Source: Ramazzottius varieornatus (lineage: Eukaryota > Tardigrada > Eutardigrada > Parachela > Ramazzottiidae). Taken from it: a DNA stretch of 64,000 nucleotides. The stretch covers positions 416,827 through 480,826 of the forward strand of contig BDGG01000006.1 of assembly GCA_001949185.1 (NCBI GenBank), in the 5' to 3' direction. Below, piece by piece: positions 32,181 to 43,888 of the stretch. Within the stretch, counting starts at the first letter, position 1. Each line of letters opens with the position of its first letter. The position numbers were made by a program, and so were the translations under genes. The notes under the pieces are model-generated. The model had not been told where the DNA came from, made no database searches, and worked only from the letters and a program-made list of their open reading frames with translations.

Positions 32181-33326
32181 ATGATGGATCCTACTAACGC
32201 TCTCAATGGTCTGCCCGAAGGGGATGAGTCGGCTCAACAGCAGAAGGTAGCTGAGATAGGCTTAGTAACGGATGATGAAAGCGAGGAGTCGCAAGATGAG
32301 AGTGAGGCCTCAACCGAAGGTGCGGAACCAACAGACTCTGAGGAGGCCACATCAGCCCCTACTATGTCAACAGCGTCTCCGGAATCGACGCGAGCTTCTT
32401 CGGATGCCCAGCCTGCAGCGGCGCCAGATGCAGCACCCGCGGAAGACGGGCGGGAGACGAAGAAAACGCGCAAGAAGACCAAGCACAACTGGTACACCAT
32501 TCCGGAGATCAATCGGATTCTGGCCTCGTATCGCGAAAGCAACATGTCCCGAAGAAAGTTCTCCTCCTTGATGAAAATTCCCGAAAGCAGCTTGCGAAGA
32601 TGGGAGGCGTAAGTTTTTGAAAATAATATAGAACACCATTTTCTAAATTTTCTTTGACTATAATCAGTATAATTTCGTCAGAGTGGCGCATAGCGTCACG
32701 AACGGCATGTTGAGCAGTACGTGAGATTCGTTATGTTATGCGCGAATCAAACGGGGTTGTGACAATAATATTTGTTGTACAGCCGGAAGATTCCAAAAGG
32801 TGAGCCAGCGCGTCGTTCCGCCAAGTTTCCGGCAATCGAAGAAGAAGTGTACAAGTGGTACAAAGACCAAGTAGCGAAACGGCTGCCAGTCTCGAACATC
32901 GATATTCGTCAAAAAGCTCGAGAAATCGGGCTGAGGGACAACGTTATCCATTTCGAAGCTTCTCTTGGCTGGGTGACCAAGCTGAAAAAGCGCAGGAAGA
33001 TGAAGACGTCCGATGCTCGATTCAGCTCCTTCAAAGAAAAAGTAACGATCCTACCAGAAGCTGAAGAAGAAGCCGTCAGGACAGTCAAGCCTCCCAAGAG
33101 GGCACCGAAGAAGCAGGCCAAACCTGTCGAAGCAAAGAAGCCCAGACTGATCCTCCCGAAGCTAGGCAAAGATGCACCAAAAAAGGGGATGGCGAATGAG
33201 AAGGTCAGGATGAGCATAGGGACCGTCACCAAGCCTATCGCGAAAAAGACTACAAAGTCCAAGACTTCGGAAAAAGCGGTCGGACCTCCCGCTCAAAAAT
33301 ATCTCTTCATTACCATTGATCATTAA
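32181..33326 (+). CDS. Nuclear protein with psq-like HTH and CENP-B/Tc5-type HTH
   Basis: Exons 32181-32608 and 32783-33326 join in phase to 323 residues. Residues 1-95 are acidic and low complexity (DDESEESQDESEASTEG). A KKTRKKTK basic stretch precedes a helix-turn-helix: YTIPEINRILASYRESNMSR, RKFSSLMKIPESSLRRWEA. Exon 2 opens with a CENP-B/Tc5 transposase-type DNA-binding domain: FPAIEEEVYKWYKDQVAKRL, PVSNIDIRQKAREIGL, FEASLGWVTKLKKRR. The tail is Lys/Pro-rich. This N-terminal arrangement is that of pogo/Tigger/Jerky transposases and their domesticated relatives, but no DDE catalytic domain follows, so it is a DNA-binding protein without transposase activity. It could be domesticated or a trimmed transposon gene. 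The ORF is intact. Confidence 0.78.
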
Positions 33327-33417
33327 CGGTTGAGTTACTTTACTGTTGTCTTCATGTATAAAATAAAATGTATCGCTCGCTGCCTTTTTTGACTGTCCGA
33401 CACATTTTTGAAAACGC

Positions 33418-33694
33418 GAGCTCGGCAAGCAGAGCTCGACCAGATCGTTTTTTCCAAGTGGCGCACGTTTTCAATGTCATTAACAGCAAGCGTGCGCCAC
33501 TTGGAAAAACGAATTTGTCTATCATAGTGGCGCACATTTTCGTTCTTGTTGGTCGAGAGCGTGCGCCAGTTGGAAATAGGATCAAACTCATCAGGATTGA
33601 TTTCCCAAGTGACGCACATTTTCGGTGCTATTGGCTGGACGAGTGCGCCACTTGGACGAACGATCTGGTCTAGTTTGTTTGCTGAGCTCTCATT
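33418..33694. mobile_element. GTGGCGCAC-core inverted-repeat element, largest copy
   Basis: Outer arms GAGCTCGGCAAGCAGAGCTC and TTTGTTTGCTGAGCTC are inverted. Inside are at least six AAGTGGCGCAC or GTGCGCCACTTG boxes arranged as successive inverted pairs about 60-70 bp apart. It lies about 90 bp past the stop of the CENP-B-like gene. Confidence 0.8.
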
Positions 33695-33819
33695 TGCACT
33701 TTACCTATCAGTAGTTTACTCTCGAATTTAGCTGCATTTCGCTCTGGAGAAGAACTGAAGAAGGGTAAATGAAGAGTGTCGATTATCGAGTCGAGTCAGA
33801 TGTACTGAATGTCTCAGGG

Positions 33820-35000
33820 CAGTGTTGTTCCGATAAGACTTTTGCAGTTTGAATTTTGCAGTTTGAATTACGATTAATCGAAATCCTTCGTGTAGCCGTA
33901 ATTCGAATTGCCGGTAGTTCGTCGTTACTGATGTGACGATTACAATTAATCGGAATTCAACTTTCGACAGCAATTCAAATTATTTGAATTAGTACGACGT
34001 CATTTTGTAATTTCAATTTTCAATATAGTATGTCCATAAAGCTGGTATTCCAGTCGCAGCGTACGGAATGCCCCTCTATCGCGCTACATCGATTATGCAG
34101 TGCCCTGGATGCTCCTGCAGATCAACTCTGTTATTTCCTGCAGCGCAGGCAGTAAGCTGCTTCGAGCAGCCTTCAAGCATGCACGTCGAGTGGTCGCCTC
34201 TTCGTCCTGTTCGAAGAAAATTTCAAACTGGCGAGTCCTTCTTCCTTCCCCCTACGGACCGCTCCACATTTGAAACTCCAACATTTTGAGTTCCAACAAA
34301 AATACTCAGCTCACTGGCAGCAGATGGTGACGGCAGAGGCACGGAATCCTCAGAGGATGTAATCAAGTCCACGACGGATTCTTTGCGAGATTTACTCGTG
34401 AAAGGCTTCTTTCCCATCTTCTGCGTATCGGACTTCCGCTTTCCCTTGCTATGGTTCTTGACCGTATTGAGATGTCAGTCTAAAAACTTGGAATAACATC
34501 AGCGATGAGTTCTGTACGTTTCATAAAGTCACTCGAAAATTCTTCGGCTTCATTTCCGGCGATGCTTTGCGAATTTATCTCCTTAGCAAATGAACGATCA
34601 ATGATAGGCAGTCGTGAGAGGCAGACTGCGAAAGTAAGCCCCGATGTACCAGCTTCTAAATGCACTAAATCAGGGGCAAGTTGGCGGATTGCACTGCGGG
34701 CTTGAAGCCGACAGCTGTAGATTTAACTGACGAAGTTGAATTTGCGCTTTTCGATTATACAGTACTGCGCAATTCAAATCGACCGTAGTATCTTATTCCA
34801 ATTATGCTCATTTCAATTGAGCCATTGTGTGATTTAAATTACGAATTAGAATACTCTAATCATTGGTCATTTGAATTTGAAGTCCGATTAATATCGAAAT
34901 ACGTTGGCAAAAGGTTCTCAATTTTAATCGTCGTATCGGAATTCTGAAAAGGCCAACATGGACCATTTTTGATTATGTATTACAATAATCGGAACAACAC
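33820..35000. mobile_element. 1.18 kb element with CAGTGTTGTTCCG ends, hAT-like
   Basis: Left end CAGTGTTGTTCCGATA and right end TATCGG-like AATCGGAACAACAC are inverted. Subterminal sequence on both sides is full of AATT/GAATT motifs. CAG-initial ends of this length are usual for hAT elements, but no 8-bp target duplication was found and no transposase is recognisable. Short minus ORFs at 34223-34417 and 34480-34665 have no known domain. Confidence 0.6.
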
Positions 35001-38000
35001 CATCTTGGGCTCAGAATCGAATCCAGCACAGACCTGCACTAGCGCCCGGCGCTAGGGTGCCGCGTCTAATATCGTGCATCGAATAGAAAAATTTATTTTG
35101 ATCGTATTTTCCTAGTATTAATTCCGTTTTGTTGTTTCCCGCACCTGCATGTATGACTTTCATCCGGCTATGTCATATTTTATCATATTCCTCCAGACCG
35201 TTATTGAGAGATATCCCTCTTCCCGGCTCTACCAGGCTGGCTAGGCCCAGCCCGACAAGCAAGGCTCAGCCTGCCCCCCGCCTGGGGATCCAGTACTCTG
35301 CGGTTTTAGGCGAGCTCATTCTTCAGAAAGGGTTTGACAATCCCAAATTCAAAATCGTTTAGTGATATGGTTCGATGCGTTCTCTACATGTTGGCCAACG
35401 AAATTCACTTGATAAATTTTGTAGTTTTCGAGATATATCCATGAAGTTGATTGGGTCAACCCGGAAGCCGCCTCTCTAAAATTTTCCGGAGAGGGTAACC
35501 GGGGACGCAAGGCATGTGGATGCTGACTTGTCAATCGGCGCGCTCTCTCGCTCGACTAGATGTAGTTCAGTCTGGTCATTTCACAAAGAGATCTAGATGA
35601 TCCGACTTGTCTGCAAGAGAGGAACGAAGACCACAATTACATGCCAACTCGTTAGTTACCTGATGGTGCACTGCAAAGCAGTAATAAAAATTAGCGTTGC
35701 AGCTGCATTACCAGAAACTAAGAGTACAGTACAGGCTCTTTTCGTAGAATTTTACCCTGAATTTTCATATGCTTCCTCTAAATTTTTCTATTGTTCACTC
35801 CCGTATAGATGCGATAGTCGGATAGCTCAGCAGATTTTGTGGAAGCAGATTTGACAACTTGGAGCTCGTGATTTTTTACCCGACTTCGCTCTGAAAAATC
35901 CTGGATAGGGTGTTTGAACAATATTGTAATGAGAAGAGACGGCAATGACCATTATATTACACGACGAAACAAGAGAATTGGCGTCCATAAAAATTTCCTG
36001 ATAATGCAGGTTGCCTGTGTGATTTCACGAGACTAACTAATTGCTCGACACAAGGAGCACGCACATGAGGATAGCGGCTCAGGTGCTCAGACGGCGCAAT
36101 CGAGACTGACACAATGACCAAGGGTGAAGCGATGCAGCGTAAAGATCTTCCGCAGGCACAGGGTGGATGTGGACTGGTCAAGCCAAGTTTCTTCGCTCAT
36201 TGGACGGTTGCTGTGTGACCCACCTCTACGGCTGACTGACGTCACACGCCGAACGGCCTGTTACCGGTGTGTCACAAAGCGACCTATCACTCGAACTTAC
36301 ACCGTGTTTCCCGTTTGCGCGTCGCCAACGGGTATACGCTCTCGCTACAATGGGTTCCAAAATCCGTTACGGTGGAGTTTTTTCGGTCCATGTTAATTTT
36401 GTCCACTGAGCGAAGAAGTTCGTCAGGCCCTCTCTCTGTCCGTCTTGCAAACTAGACAGACTTTTCAGCTTCACGGTGAAAATTCGACCCGACCACAGTC
36501 GAAATTAGGTTGAAAATAATTTGGTTAAAAATGAAGGAAACGATTCATCTACAATTCGTTTCCGAATCAAAACAGTTATGTTACAAAGCGTTAGTTTTGG
36601 CAATCGGGACTGACTATGGTTACCGACAAACTGCTTTCCTAAGTTATATTGACCCGTTTGTTTTAAAACTGCTCGATCAATGCTGTCAGCTGTCACCACC
36701 CTTTCAAAAAATTGGTTCTCTCCCAATGACCATTTCTGAGCGCTGTTTCCAATTTTGCCCCAACCTTCCCCTTTTAGAAAACTACTAGACGTCCCAAGTC
36801 GAACTACCGTAGTCGAAATATCGATCAAAAAAGCTCACGGCTCGACGGGAACAGTCGTGTAGAGACCCTTGTTTTCCCGTTGTTTTTCCAACGGTCCCAA
36901 AACAGACTTTTACTTCGAAAAATTTTGTTTGAGACAAGGAAAAGAAACCGCTGATACAGAACGATAGCGCATCTGATCTAGTATCGGACGCGCCAGAATT
37001 TGCGTGAATTGAGTCACGCTGGATTTTAGTAGACTGTGACAGCCGCCAGGTTGTAAGTTGTAACCGATTGACTGCTTGATTGACGTTGGTTCGACCGGAA
37101 CACTGCGAGAGTAACGAACCATCATCAACCCAGTCACGCCTGAACGTAGGTCTCGTCTGGACTTTGGAGCGCACGAAAGGGACGAATCTTAACGCAAGCT
37201 CCATCTGTGATTTACCCCTCGTCCCACATTTGTCTAGGGTAGAAAGGTGGAAAATCGTATATCAGAGAGACTCTAAGGTGGAAAAAAGGCACCAAAAGGC
37301 ACCGCTAGAGCAGGTGTGATCCAGCAACTACCTCTCCGACGGGGAAACTCTGAGGATGTGGTGATTAAAGCAAAGCTGGACCGGTATCCTCAAAGCAAAC
37401 TATGCGCAGCGGACCCGGCGTTCTTCGGACGATTCCTGGTGTTCATCAATCGCTTCAAAACCATCGCAGGCTTCGCAGCGTGTATCTTCTCTGATGAATT
37501 CATGATCCAAAAGTTCAGTTGGCACCCTGAGCACCACGCGATTTCGAGCTTGAATAGGTCACTTCCGCCTTTGTTTAACTGATTGAAACTAGAGGCGTCG
37601 CCAAACCGAGCCAAGCACCGCCTCCTCGATTGGCCGAAATTTGGAAATATGATGTACAGTGCGCAACTATCAACTTGAAACGGCCAACCTTCATGTTTTG
37701 CTTTTGACCAGCGGACAAATCTTTTCTCGAATCTGAAACATTTTCTAGATGTTTAAATGTTCGAACTCGGGCTCGAAATTGTACGGAGACACTGGCTCAA
37801 CTGAGAGCCCGACTGAGAGATTTTTTTCTGTAGTGAATGAATGTGCTTTATTGGTTTCAGTTTTCAAAACTCGAAAAATGTAGAACAAACAAAAAAGCCC
37901 AGCACAAACTAAACTTCCTCGTTCCGAGAATCCAGAACATAAAAGGTTTTTTCTAGACCGCGGGAAGGAGGAAAGGTTCCTGAGAGATAACTTTCTGGCC

Positions 38001-38509
38001 AGGACGAAATTTCTATCGAAAACGGAAGAAAATCCAGACAGTTTTGCAGTTTTTCGCTTTGATATAAGCTCACAGCTCATTGTCAGTGCAGACGGTCCAA
38101 AACGAATGCCGGTGAGGACGGGTTTCTATCCGGTAATTGCTGGGCGGTGATAAATACGAAAATTTCCCTAGCTAACAACGATTCTTCAAGTCCGCACCGT
38201 TCCGAGCCGGAATATTTATTCCAGAGCCACCTACACAGTCTAGGAGTATGCTCCAAATGTCTATTTTTCCGGTTTCGAGCTCAATTGCTGTTAAAAGACC
38301 AGTCCTAATAGGTAGATAGTTCACAACTCAGAAACAAAGAATGTCCTGCTGACTTCTGCACTAGCGATAGTCGCATGCGCATGTCAAAACGTAACGCAAC
38401 AATGACCGACCATTCAGCTCACGCACTAAAAGTACGGTGACACATCCGGCACTCAAAAAGCAATCACCGCATCAAGAATGTTGAAAACAAGTCAAGGTAC
38501 ACTTTTTCG
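35001..38509. other. Long gene-poor interval
   Basis: Only short overlapping ORFs on both strands, none with a recognisable domain, signal peptide or splice partner (e.g. plus 37316-37582, minus 36785-37204). Nothing else supportable was seen. Confidence 0.45.
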
Positions 38510-39232
38510 TTATCGATCATCTTCCGGAATTACAGTAAACTTGGAATCATCAGCAAAGACTTGTTGGCGGAGGTTGGAACTCAGGAATCGGAGGTATCCT
38601 GTTGATGAAGACCAGAAGCCTTTCGAAGAAAACCAGATTAGATGCCTTTAGTCTCCACTCACTGAAGGTCGCCTTCGTAGTTATGTCCATTTCCATCATA
38701 CCCTGGTAATAGCCTGGTATTCCCTAGCAAACCGAAAGAAAATGAGGGACCTTGTTGCTGTCGATATTCTACAAGGCACGAACTTACACCGCCACTCCCT
38801 TCAGTTGGTCCGCCTTCTTAACGGCGCGGAGCACACTACCTTGCAAGTTGTCCAAAGCGTGTAGCAGCCACCGTGGTTGTTCGTCGGCATACGGCCAGAG
38901 AACCTGATCAGTGGTCAGCGCAGCCGTTGGCCATCGTTTTGCAAACCATAATATTGCGTGTAGTCTTCCTCATAATCCATCAGGTTGAGGACCGAATTAT
39001 CTAGCGAGGGCCGGAACTCCCACTCCATACCGCAATGTATATCCTGTCCGTGACGAACAGTGACGGTATGTGACTGGAGAAGGACCAGAAATTCCTGTTC
39101 GTCCTGCGCGGGTAGAGCCACACCGACATCCAGTAATCCAGCCATTTCCACGTATCTTGTTAATTCAACCAAGCTCGATGGATCGATACAGTCGTAGTCG
39201 TCGCGGGAGATGGACATTTTATAATGTGACAT
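38510..39232 (-). CDS. Unrecognised four-exon protein, 167 residues
   Basis: Exons 39232-38993, 38903-38790, 38723-38663 and 38597-38510 (written here as 38598-38510 including the acceptor-adjacent base) join in phase to 168 codons with stop. Exon 1 contains DDYDCIDPSSLVELTRYVEM and GLLDVGVALPAQDEQEFLVL. Exon 2 contains VLWPYADEQPRWLLHALDNL. Exon 3 reads GIPGYYQGMMEMDITTKATF. Exon 4 ends KFTVIPEDDR. The protein is soluble, mildly acidic and mostly helical in appearance, with no signal peptide or membrane segment. Three of four introns keep phase with sensible GT-AG signals. The exon 1 donor (GTCCTC) is weak, and exon 1 alone stays open to 38915, so that junction is the uncertain part. I do not recognise the family. 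Confidence 0.6.
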
Positions 39233-40139
39233 CCCTTCGGGTCCTCGGAAGCGCCCAACAAAGATGAAGTGACGTACGGCATTTCCCTTCAGTAGGGAGA
39301 GATCAGCCTATACATCCTGAACACACCGTGTCCTCGTCATAGCGATCGGCAGCTTTTACATAGTATTTTCACTAGCTCGGTCCTGAGTTTGCCATAGTGG
39401 TTTGCTGCACCACTTGCGTCCAACACAGGCATACTCACTCGCTAGTCACGTCTCAGCAATGCTTTCCACGAAGGGGACACCCTACGAATGCAACCATATG
39501 GTAACCAACATCAGACCTCAAATCCCGAATTCACATGTGACAAATCCGCCCGCTCGAGCCGCAGTCCAAACCGGTTTGTAACGTCACGGACATTCCGTGC
39601 GATACTGGCATATAGACCAAACAATTTCGTGACTATGACGTAGCACGGAGAAAACTACATAGGGGTTCAATAAGTTTTGAGGCACAGGCCACCTGAACGT
39701 GCTATTTTCCAGAGCACGCATTTAAGAGAGAGAGTACCATGTCTTCTAGCCACTATCCTCAAAAGAGGAGGTACCTGGCACTCGCACAGAAAGATAAATA
39801 TTTGTTGAAAAGATGCGAAAAACTCTTTCTAGGTTTTCTTCGTAAACTCGCGCATTCTGAGATTTTATTAATATCCTCATGTCATCCGCGCCGGTGGTGG
39901 AAATTTTGTTTCTGGAGTATCTGGGATAGGTGATTTTCCAGCCCTTCGACAAAAAGCAACTCAAGTATGGAGGGAATAGAGAGTGAAAGTTAGGTTTCAT
40001 CAGGAATGGAAATCTGGCGGAGAAAACAGAAATGCTACTGAAAGCATGGTAAGTGTGCTACATAACAGGTACGGTTGGTCGAAAGTGTGATGCTCACTTC
40101 GCAGTTTCGGGCGCCAAAATGTGAACCGTACATTGCCAG
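39233..40139. other. Intergenic, no feature seen
   Basis: Upstream flank of the minus-strand gene above. Short ORFs at 39739-40000 on both strands are not convincing. Confidence 0.4.
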
Positions 40140-40306
40140 GGAGTCTGGACCAGGCGGAAACAACGGCAAATTAAGAATTCAACAATAGAAAGTTGTCAGA
40201 AAGTACATTAAGCGATTTAGTCGCGTGCGTACGAACTCGTACCGCGGTTTGGGGATCGCCTATTCCCAACTTCTTACTGGCCCAAACTTTCTCGGCCTGC
40301 GTGTAT
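40140..40306. mobile_element. CACGCA-end MITE, copy 4 (degraded)
   Basis: Centre AGAATTCAACAATAGAAAGT and CGTGCGTACGAACTCGTACC, right end TTTCTCGGCCTGCGTGTA next to TA. The left end is eroded. Same family as 13893, 14383, 26385 and 42218. Confidence 0.65.
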
Positions 40307-40492
40307 CTGTGATGCATCCCACATTACACCATCGCAGATATGGTTGCTACAAACACCCACCATCTTTTCCTATGGAAACATGAGCTACATTGGCTTACCA
40401 GTATCCAGAAACTATGTGCCCTATGGGCTTTAGACCATCCGCCGTATTATCTCGGGCTATAACATTGTTTCGTCGCAATACGAACGTATCGA

Positions 40493-42105
40493 GTGTTGTA
40501 CTCATCAATCATGTTACTGAAACCGATGTAGCGGACGAAAGGATACACTGTCAAGTTCGCCTGAATTCTTCTACTGTTGGTTTCCTCAAAGAAGAAAGTT
40601 GCGGCAGGTACGCGCGCAAGTGGAGCTCTTGACCATTGCGATTTGTGCACATTGATATGCTAACATTCAAAGACATTTTGCAGAAATTACTGAGTGCGCA
40701 GTGTGCTATACACTGAACGCAACGTTCTCAAGGAATATGCCAAACATCGGGGAAAAAGTTTGCGTTTCGAACGCCTTACAAGATTCAACAAAGTGCAGCT
40801 CTCTGCCATATACAGTATGGCGGGTGTTCCGGCAGCCAACATAACTTCTGAAGCCTTCTTTGTCTACCAAGCCGATGGAACAGCAGGTAAGAAAATCAAT
40901 TTGTTCGAAAGAAAAATGGAACAAGCCTTGTTTGTTGCAAAATGTCGTTGCCTTTGCGCAGCACTTCATCGTACAACTGAGCGATTGTCCCTATCAGTTA
41001 GTTTACTCTACCTCAGAAATGCCCATCAAGGGTACAGGCAAACTTTTGGTCCTTGCCGGAGTCGATTGACAATCAAACCATTACGAGAATGCACGCTGCA
41101 CGAGTCACCATCGAGAGGAAAGGCAAACCACTGACTCGACTCATGAGCACTAAAGGCGAAATTTGGCAAAATTTGGCCTTAAGCCATTTCTGTTTCGTTC
41201 TGTCCATGTGGTATGCCTGGTGTTCGCATTGCACCACGTGCCAGTGTTAAAGCAAACAACGTTGTACGCGAATACAGGTTCGCTTCTGCTTGCTTGCACA
41301 AAAACTTAGGCCATCGTACAACACTCGCATAGTATGATCCGGACCACGTCCATGCAATCGCGGCCAGCACGGCGGCGTTTTTAGCCATTTCTATTGCCTA
41401 TAATCAAGGGAGACTGCTCAGGTAATTTGCTCAGGGCCGGATTCGATTTCAACAGGCTTTGTGCTACCTTTCACTGACCAAGTTAATATGACGTCGTGCG
41501 TGGAAGGTGAGTCGGATCTTGCTAACAGTGAGCATCGGCCGCGCAGCTCCTAGCGTTTTGATCAACAGTAAAGTCTTCAGCAACGTTTTGGTTGAGTGAG
41601 ACGACGGATCACTGTCAGTCAATAGGACTAGGGTATCAGTGCCCAACGATAAGCGAGTGGGTGTGGATGTATGTCTTGCCGTGTCATAAAACGTGACTGT
41701 TTTGCAGTTGGAACCGCCTTTCGAGATTGCGTGGATCTAAGAGGATCATTGACCGGCGACGTCACCATTGTCAAAGCAACCCGTGCACCTGGGGGAATCG
41801 CTGTATGCCCTTCGCAATATAGCAGAGGCGGAGTTGCAACTTGCCATTGCACTACTGGAAACAACTGCAACAGCGCAAACATTGCAAGAAATGGTGCATC
41901 GCCGGCATGGTCAATGGACACTGCTGGCAGTTTGAATACGGCTGCTAATCCGTTGGTTCCAGCGGGAGGTAGTCAAGCTGACGTTGCCGTCAATAGCGTC
42001 TCGACTCCCTCATCAAATGGTTCAAACACAGCGAAGTACTGCTCTGGCACGGTCCTTACCATTATCGCTGTCAGTCTGGCTCTGTTGATCTTCCAGCTCA
42101 GCTAG
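40493..42105 (+). pseudogene. Ly6/uPAR-like GPI-anchored gene, copy A, decayed
   Basis: Exon 1 equivalent 40493-40607, exon 2 40684-40886, exon 3 41708-42105. The start codon position is GTG instead of ATG. Exon 1 has two in-frame stops (TAG after ...MLLKPM, TGA after ...VKFA) and a 6-bp deletion relative to the 121-bp exon 1 of its paralogues. Exon 2 is about 5 bp out of phase after TKCSSLPYT, and its last cysteine is replaced. Exon 3 stays open: RDCVDLRG, AVCPSQYS, ATCHCTTGNNCNSANI, a Ser-rich stretch, GSNTAKYC and a hydrophobic end VLTIIAVSLALLIFQLS. The combination of lost start, stops and frameshift in exons 1-2 argues for a pseudogene. Exon 3 could still be used if attached to another exon 1. 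Confidence 0.82.
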
Positions 42106-42217
42106 ACATTCAGTCATAATTACTGACTTTTGGCCTACATAAGGCCAGTCAGTCTTTGAGTGACATAATCCAACTATCTCCTGTCACTCTCTGGCGTTCG
42201 TTGTTTTCAATGTACAG

Positions 42218-42637
42218 TACACGCAAGACGGATAATTATGGGACAGTAAGAATTATGGGACAGGCTTTCTCGCTACGGCGTGACGGAAGCACGTACGTGA
42301 ACGACCGATTTACAATTGGGTATCTTCATATGAGAATGCATCCAAATCATCTTCGCTCGGAACTGGCCTTGTATGACATCGAGTTCTTCGTAATGTTGAA
42401 CTGTACCGTGGGCTCAATTTGCTACACTTTGCCGCGGTAATGAAATCAGAACGAATAGCTGAAAGATATGAGAATACCACCCGTAAAACACAGGAATGTT
42501 GTTTCGGCTTCGTGATCCTGAGACATTCTCATATGGGGATACCTACTTAGTATTGTACGTATCCACATTTTTCTACGGTTGAATTTCCATTTTGCCGTCG
42601 TTTCCGCCTATCCCATAATTACCCATCGTGCGTGTAC
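42218..42637. mobile_element. CACGCA-end MITE, copy 5, with internal expansion
   Basis: Ends CACGCAAGACGGATAATTAT and ATAATTACCCATCGTGCGTG, both next to TA. Internal boxes are as in copy 2, but the centre is about 200 bp longer (about 42310-42560), suggesting an insertion or a larger parent element. Confidence 0.8.
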
Positions 42638-43108
42638 TTTTATTCGTGCTGAATTAAAACGATCGTTCCAGAAGATCCTTTGCAGATAAAGTTATGACAT
42701 GATGACCGAAGTATGGACAGGAACTTTTTACGTCTGGTCGGGAACACTAGTTCGGTGAAGCTTTCCTCGGATCACTGATTCGTGTTATGGATAATGCACT
42801 ATACTAGTTCAGAGTTTTCGGTTACCGCCATATCTCTGTTTCGTCTGGTTGGTTAACGTATGAATTCCGGTTAGGAAAGCGCTGTTTCTCCTGAGTAATG
42901 ATAAGAGAATTTCTTATTCTTAGCACAACACTTTTGACCCTGCCTATGTGTTTTCCAGCTTGAGCTTGACTGTGGTCGATTTTAGCCGCCTTTTCTATGG
43001 AGACTCAGAACCAAGGTGACTTTCCATTATTCAGGAATGATTTTTTAAGATTGTCCGACGCATGATTTCAGTGCTAACAGTGTTCTGGCGCAGTACGAAT
43101 GGTATCAG
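42638..43108. other. Intergenic between Ly6-like copies A and B
   Basis: No exon or repeat recognised. It should contain the promoter of copy B. Confidence 0.4.
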
Positions 43109-43630
43109 ATGTTTTACTCATCAATCATGCTTTTGAGACCTATGCGAGTGACTGGAGGATACAGTCTGAGCTTTGCTTTGAAGCTTTTGACCGTGCTACT
43201 GGGCTGCTCAAAGAAGGAAGTCGCAGCAGGTAGGCTCTCAACTGACGCTGGGACCCTTGTGTTTTGTACCTCTTCAAGTTCACATCTTACTCGAAAACTC
43301 ATTTTTTAGGCATTGCCGATTGCGTGGTTTGCAGTACCAAGATATCTACAAACCCACCTAGCATGCCAAGCACTGACAACAACGATTGCTTTTCGAACTC
43401 CCTGCAATACACAACGAAGTGCAGCTCTCTGTCATACTTGACTGGTGTTGCGGCCGACAGCATAAGTTGCAGTGTGTTATTTTATCATGATAAGGATGGA
43501 AAGACAGGTACTTGTTTTAAATCGCTTCGGAAGAAACTCGAATAAACTTGCGTACTGTGAAGAAGTCGTTGCGCGTGCGTAGTGTTTCATACATGTGATT
43601 CGGTGATGTGAAGTGCACGCGCCTAGCCTA

Positions 43631-43764
43631 AATGTGGGTATGGACAAAACCATGAGCAGCGGAGCGAAAGCGGCATCCGCTAGCTGAAGTCGACCAATCG
43701 ATTAAATCAGTGGAAGCAACGCCGCTTTCGCTCCTGTACCCGCAGTTTTGTCCATGCCCACATT
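43631..43764. mobile_element. 134-bp TA-flanked MITE in Ly6-like copy B intron 2
   Basis: Inverted ends AATGTGGGTATGGACAAAAC and GTTTTGTCCATGCCCACATT, plus inner GGAGCGAAAGCGGC / GCCGCTTTCGCTCC. TA at 43629-43630 and 43765-43766. Confidence 0.85.
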
Positions 43765-43888
43765 TAGGTCAGGCCCGTCTACCGGCGCTGGTTTTTTGTC
43801 GGCAACCGTTTCGGGTGGCTGGCGAAGATACCGCTGTGAATCATGGGGACCGAAAGAAAGCCGCGTTGGGCGATAATGCCGGAACGTA

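Noticed and set aside
35020-35060. GAATCGAATCC-like T-loop motif suggesting a tRNA
   Set aside because: No acceptor stem, D-arm or anticodon arm could be fitted on either strand.
36505-37204. Overlapping 90-140 codon ORFs on both strands
   Set aside because: Mutually overlapping, no splice partners and no recognisable motif.
42156-42440. 94-codon plus-strand ORF after Ly6-like copy A
   Set aside because: Starts outside and runs into the left arm of the MITE 42218-42637.
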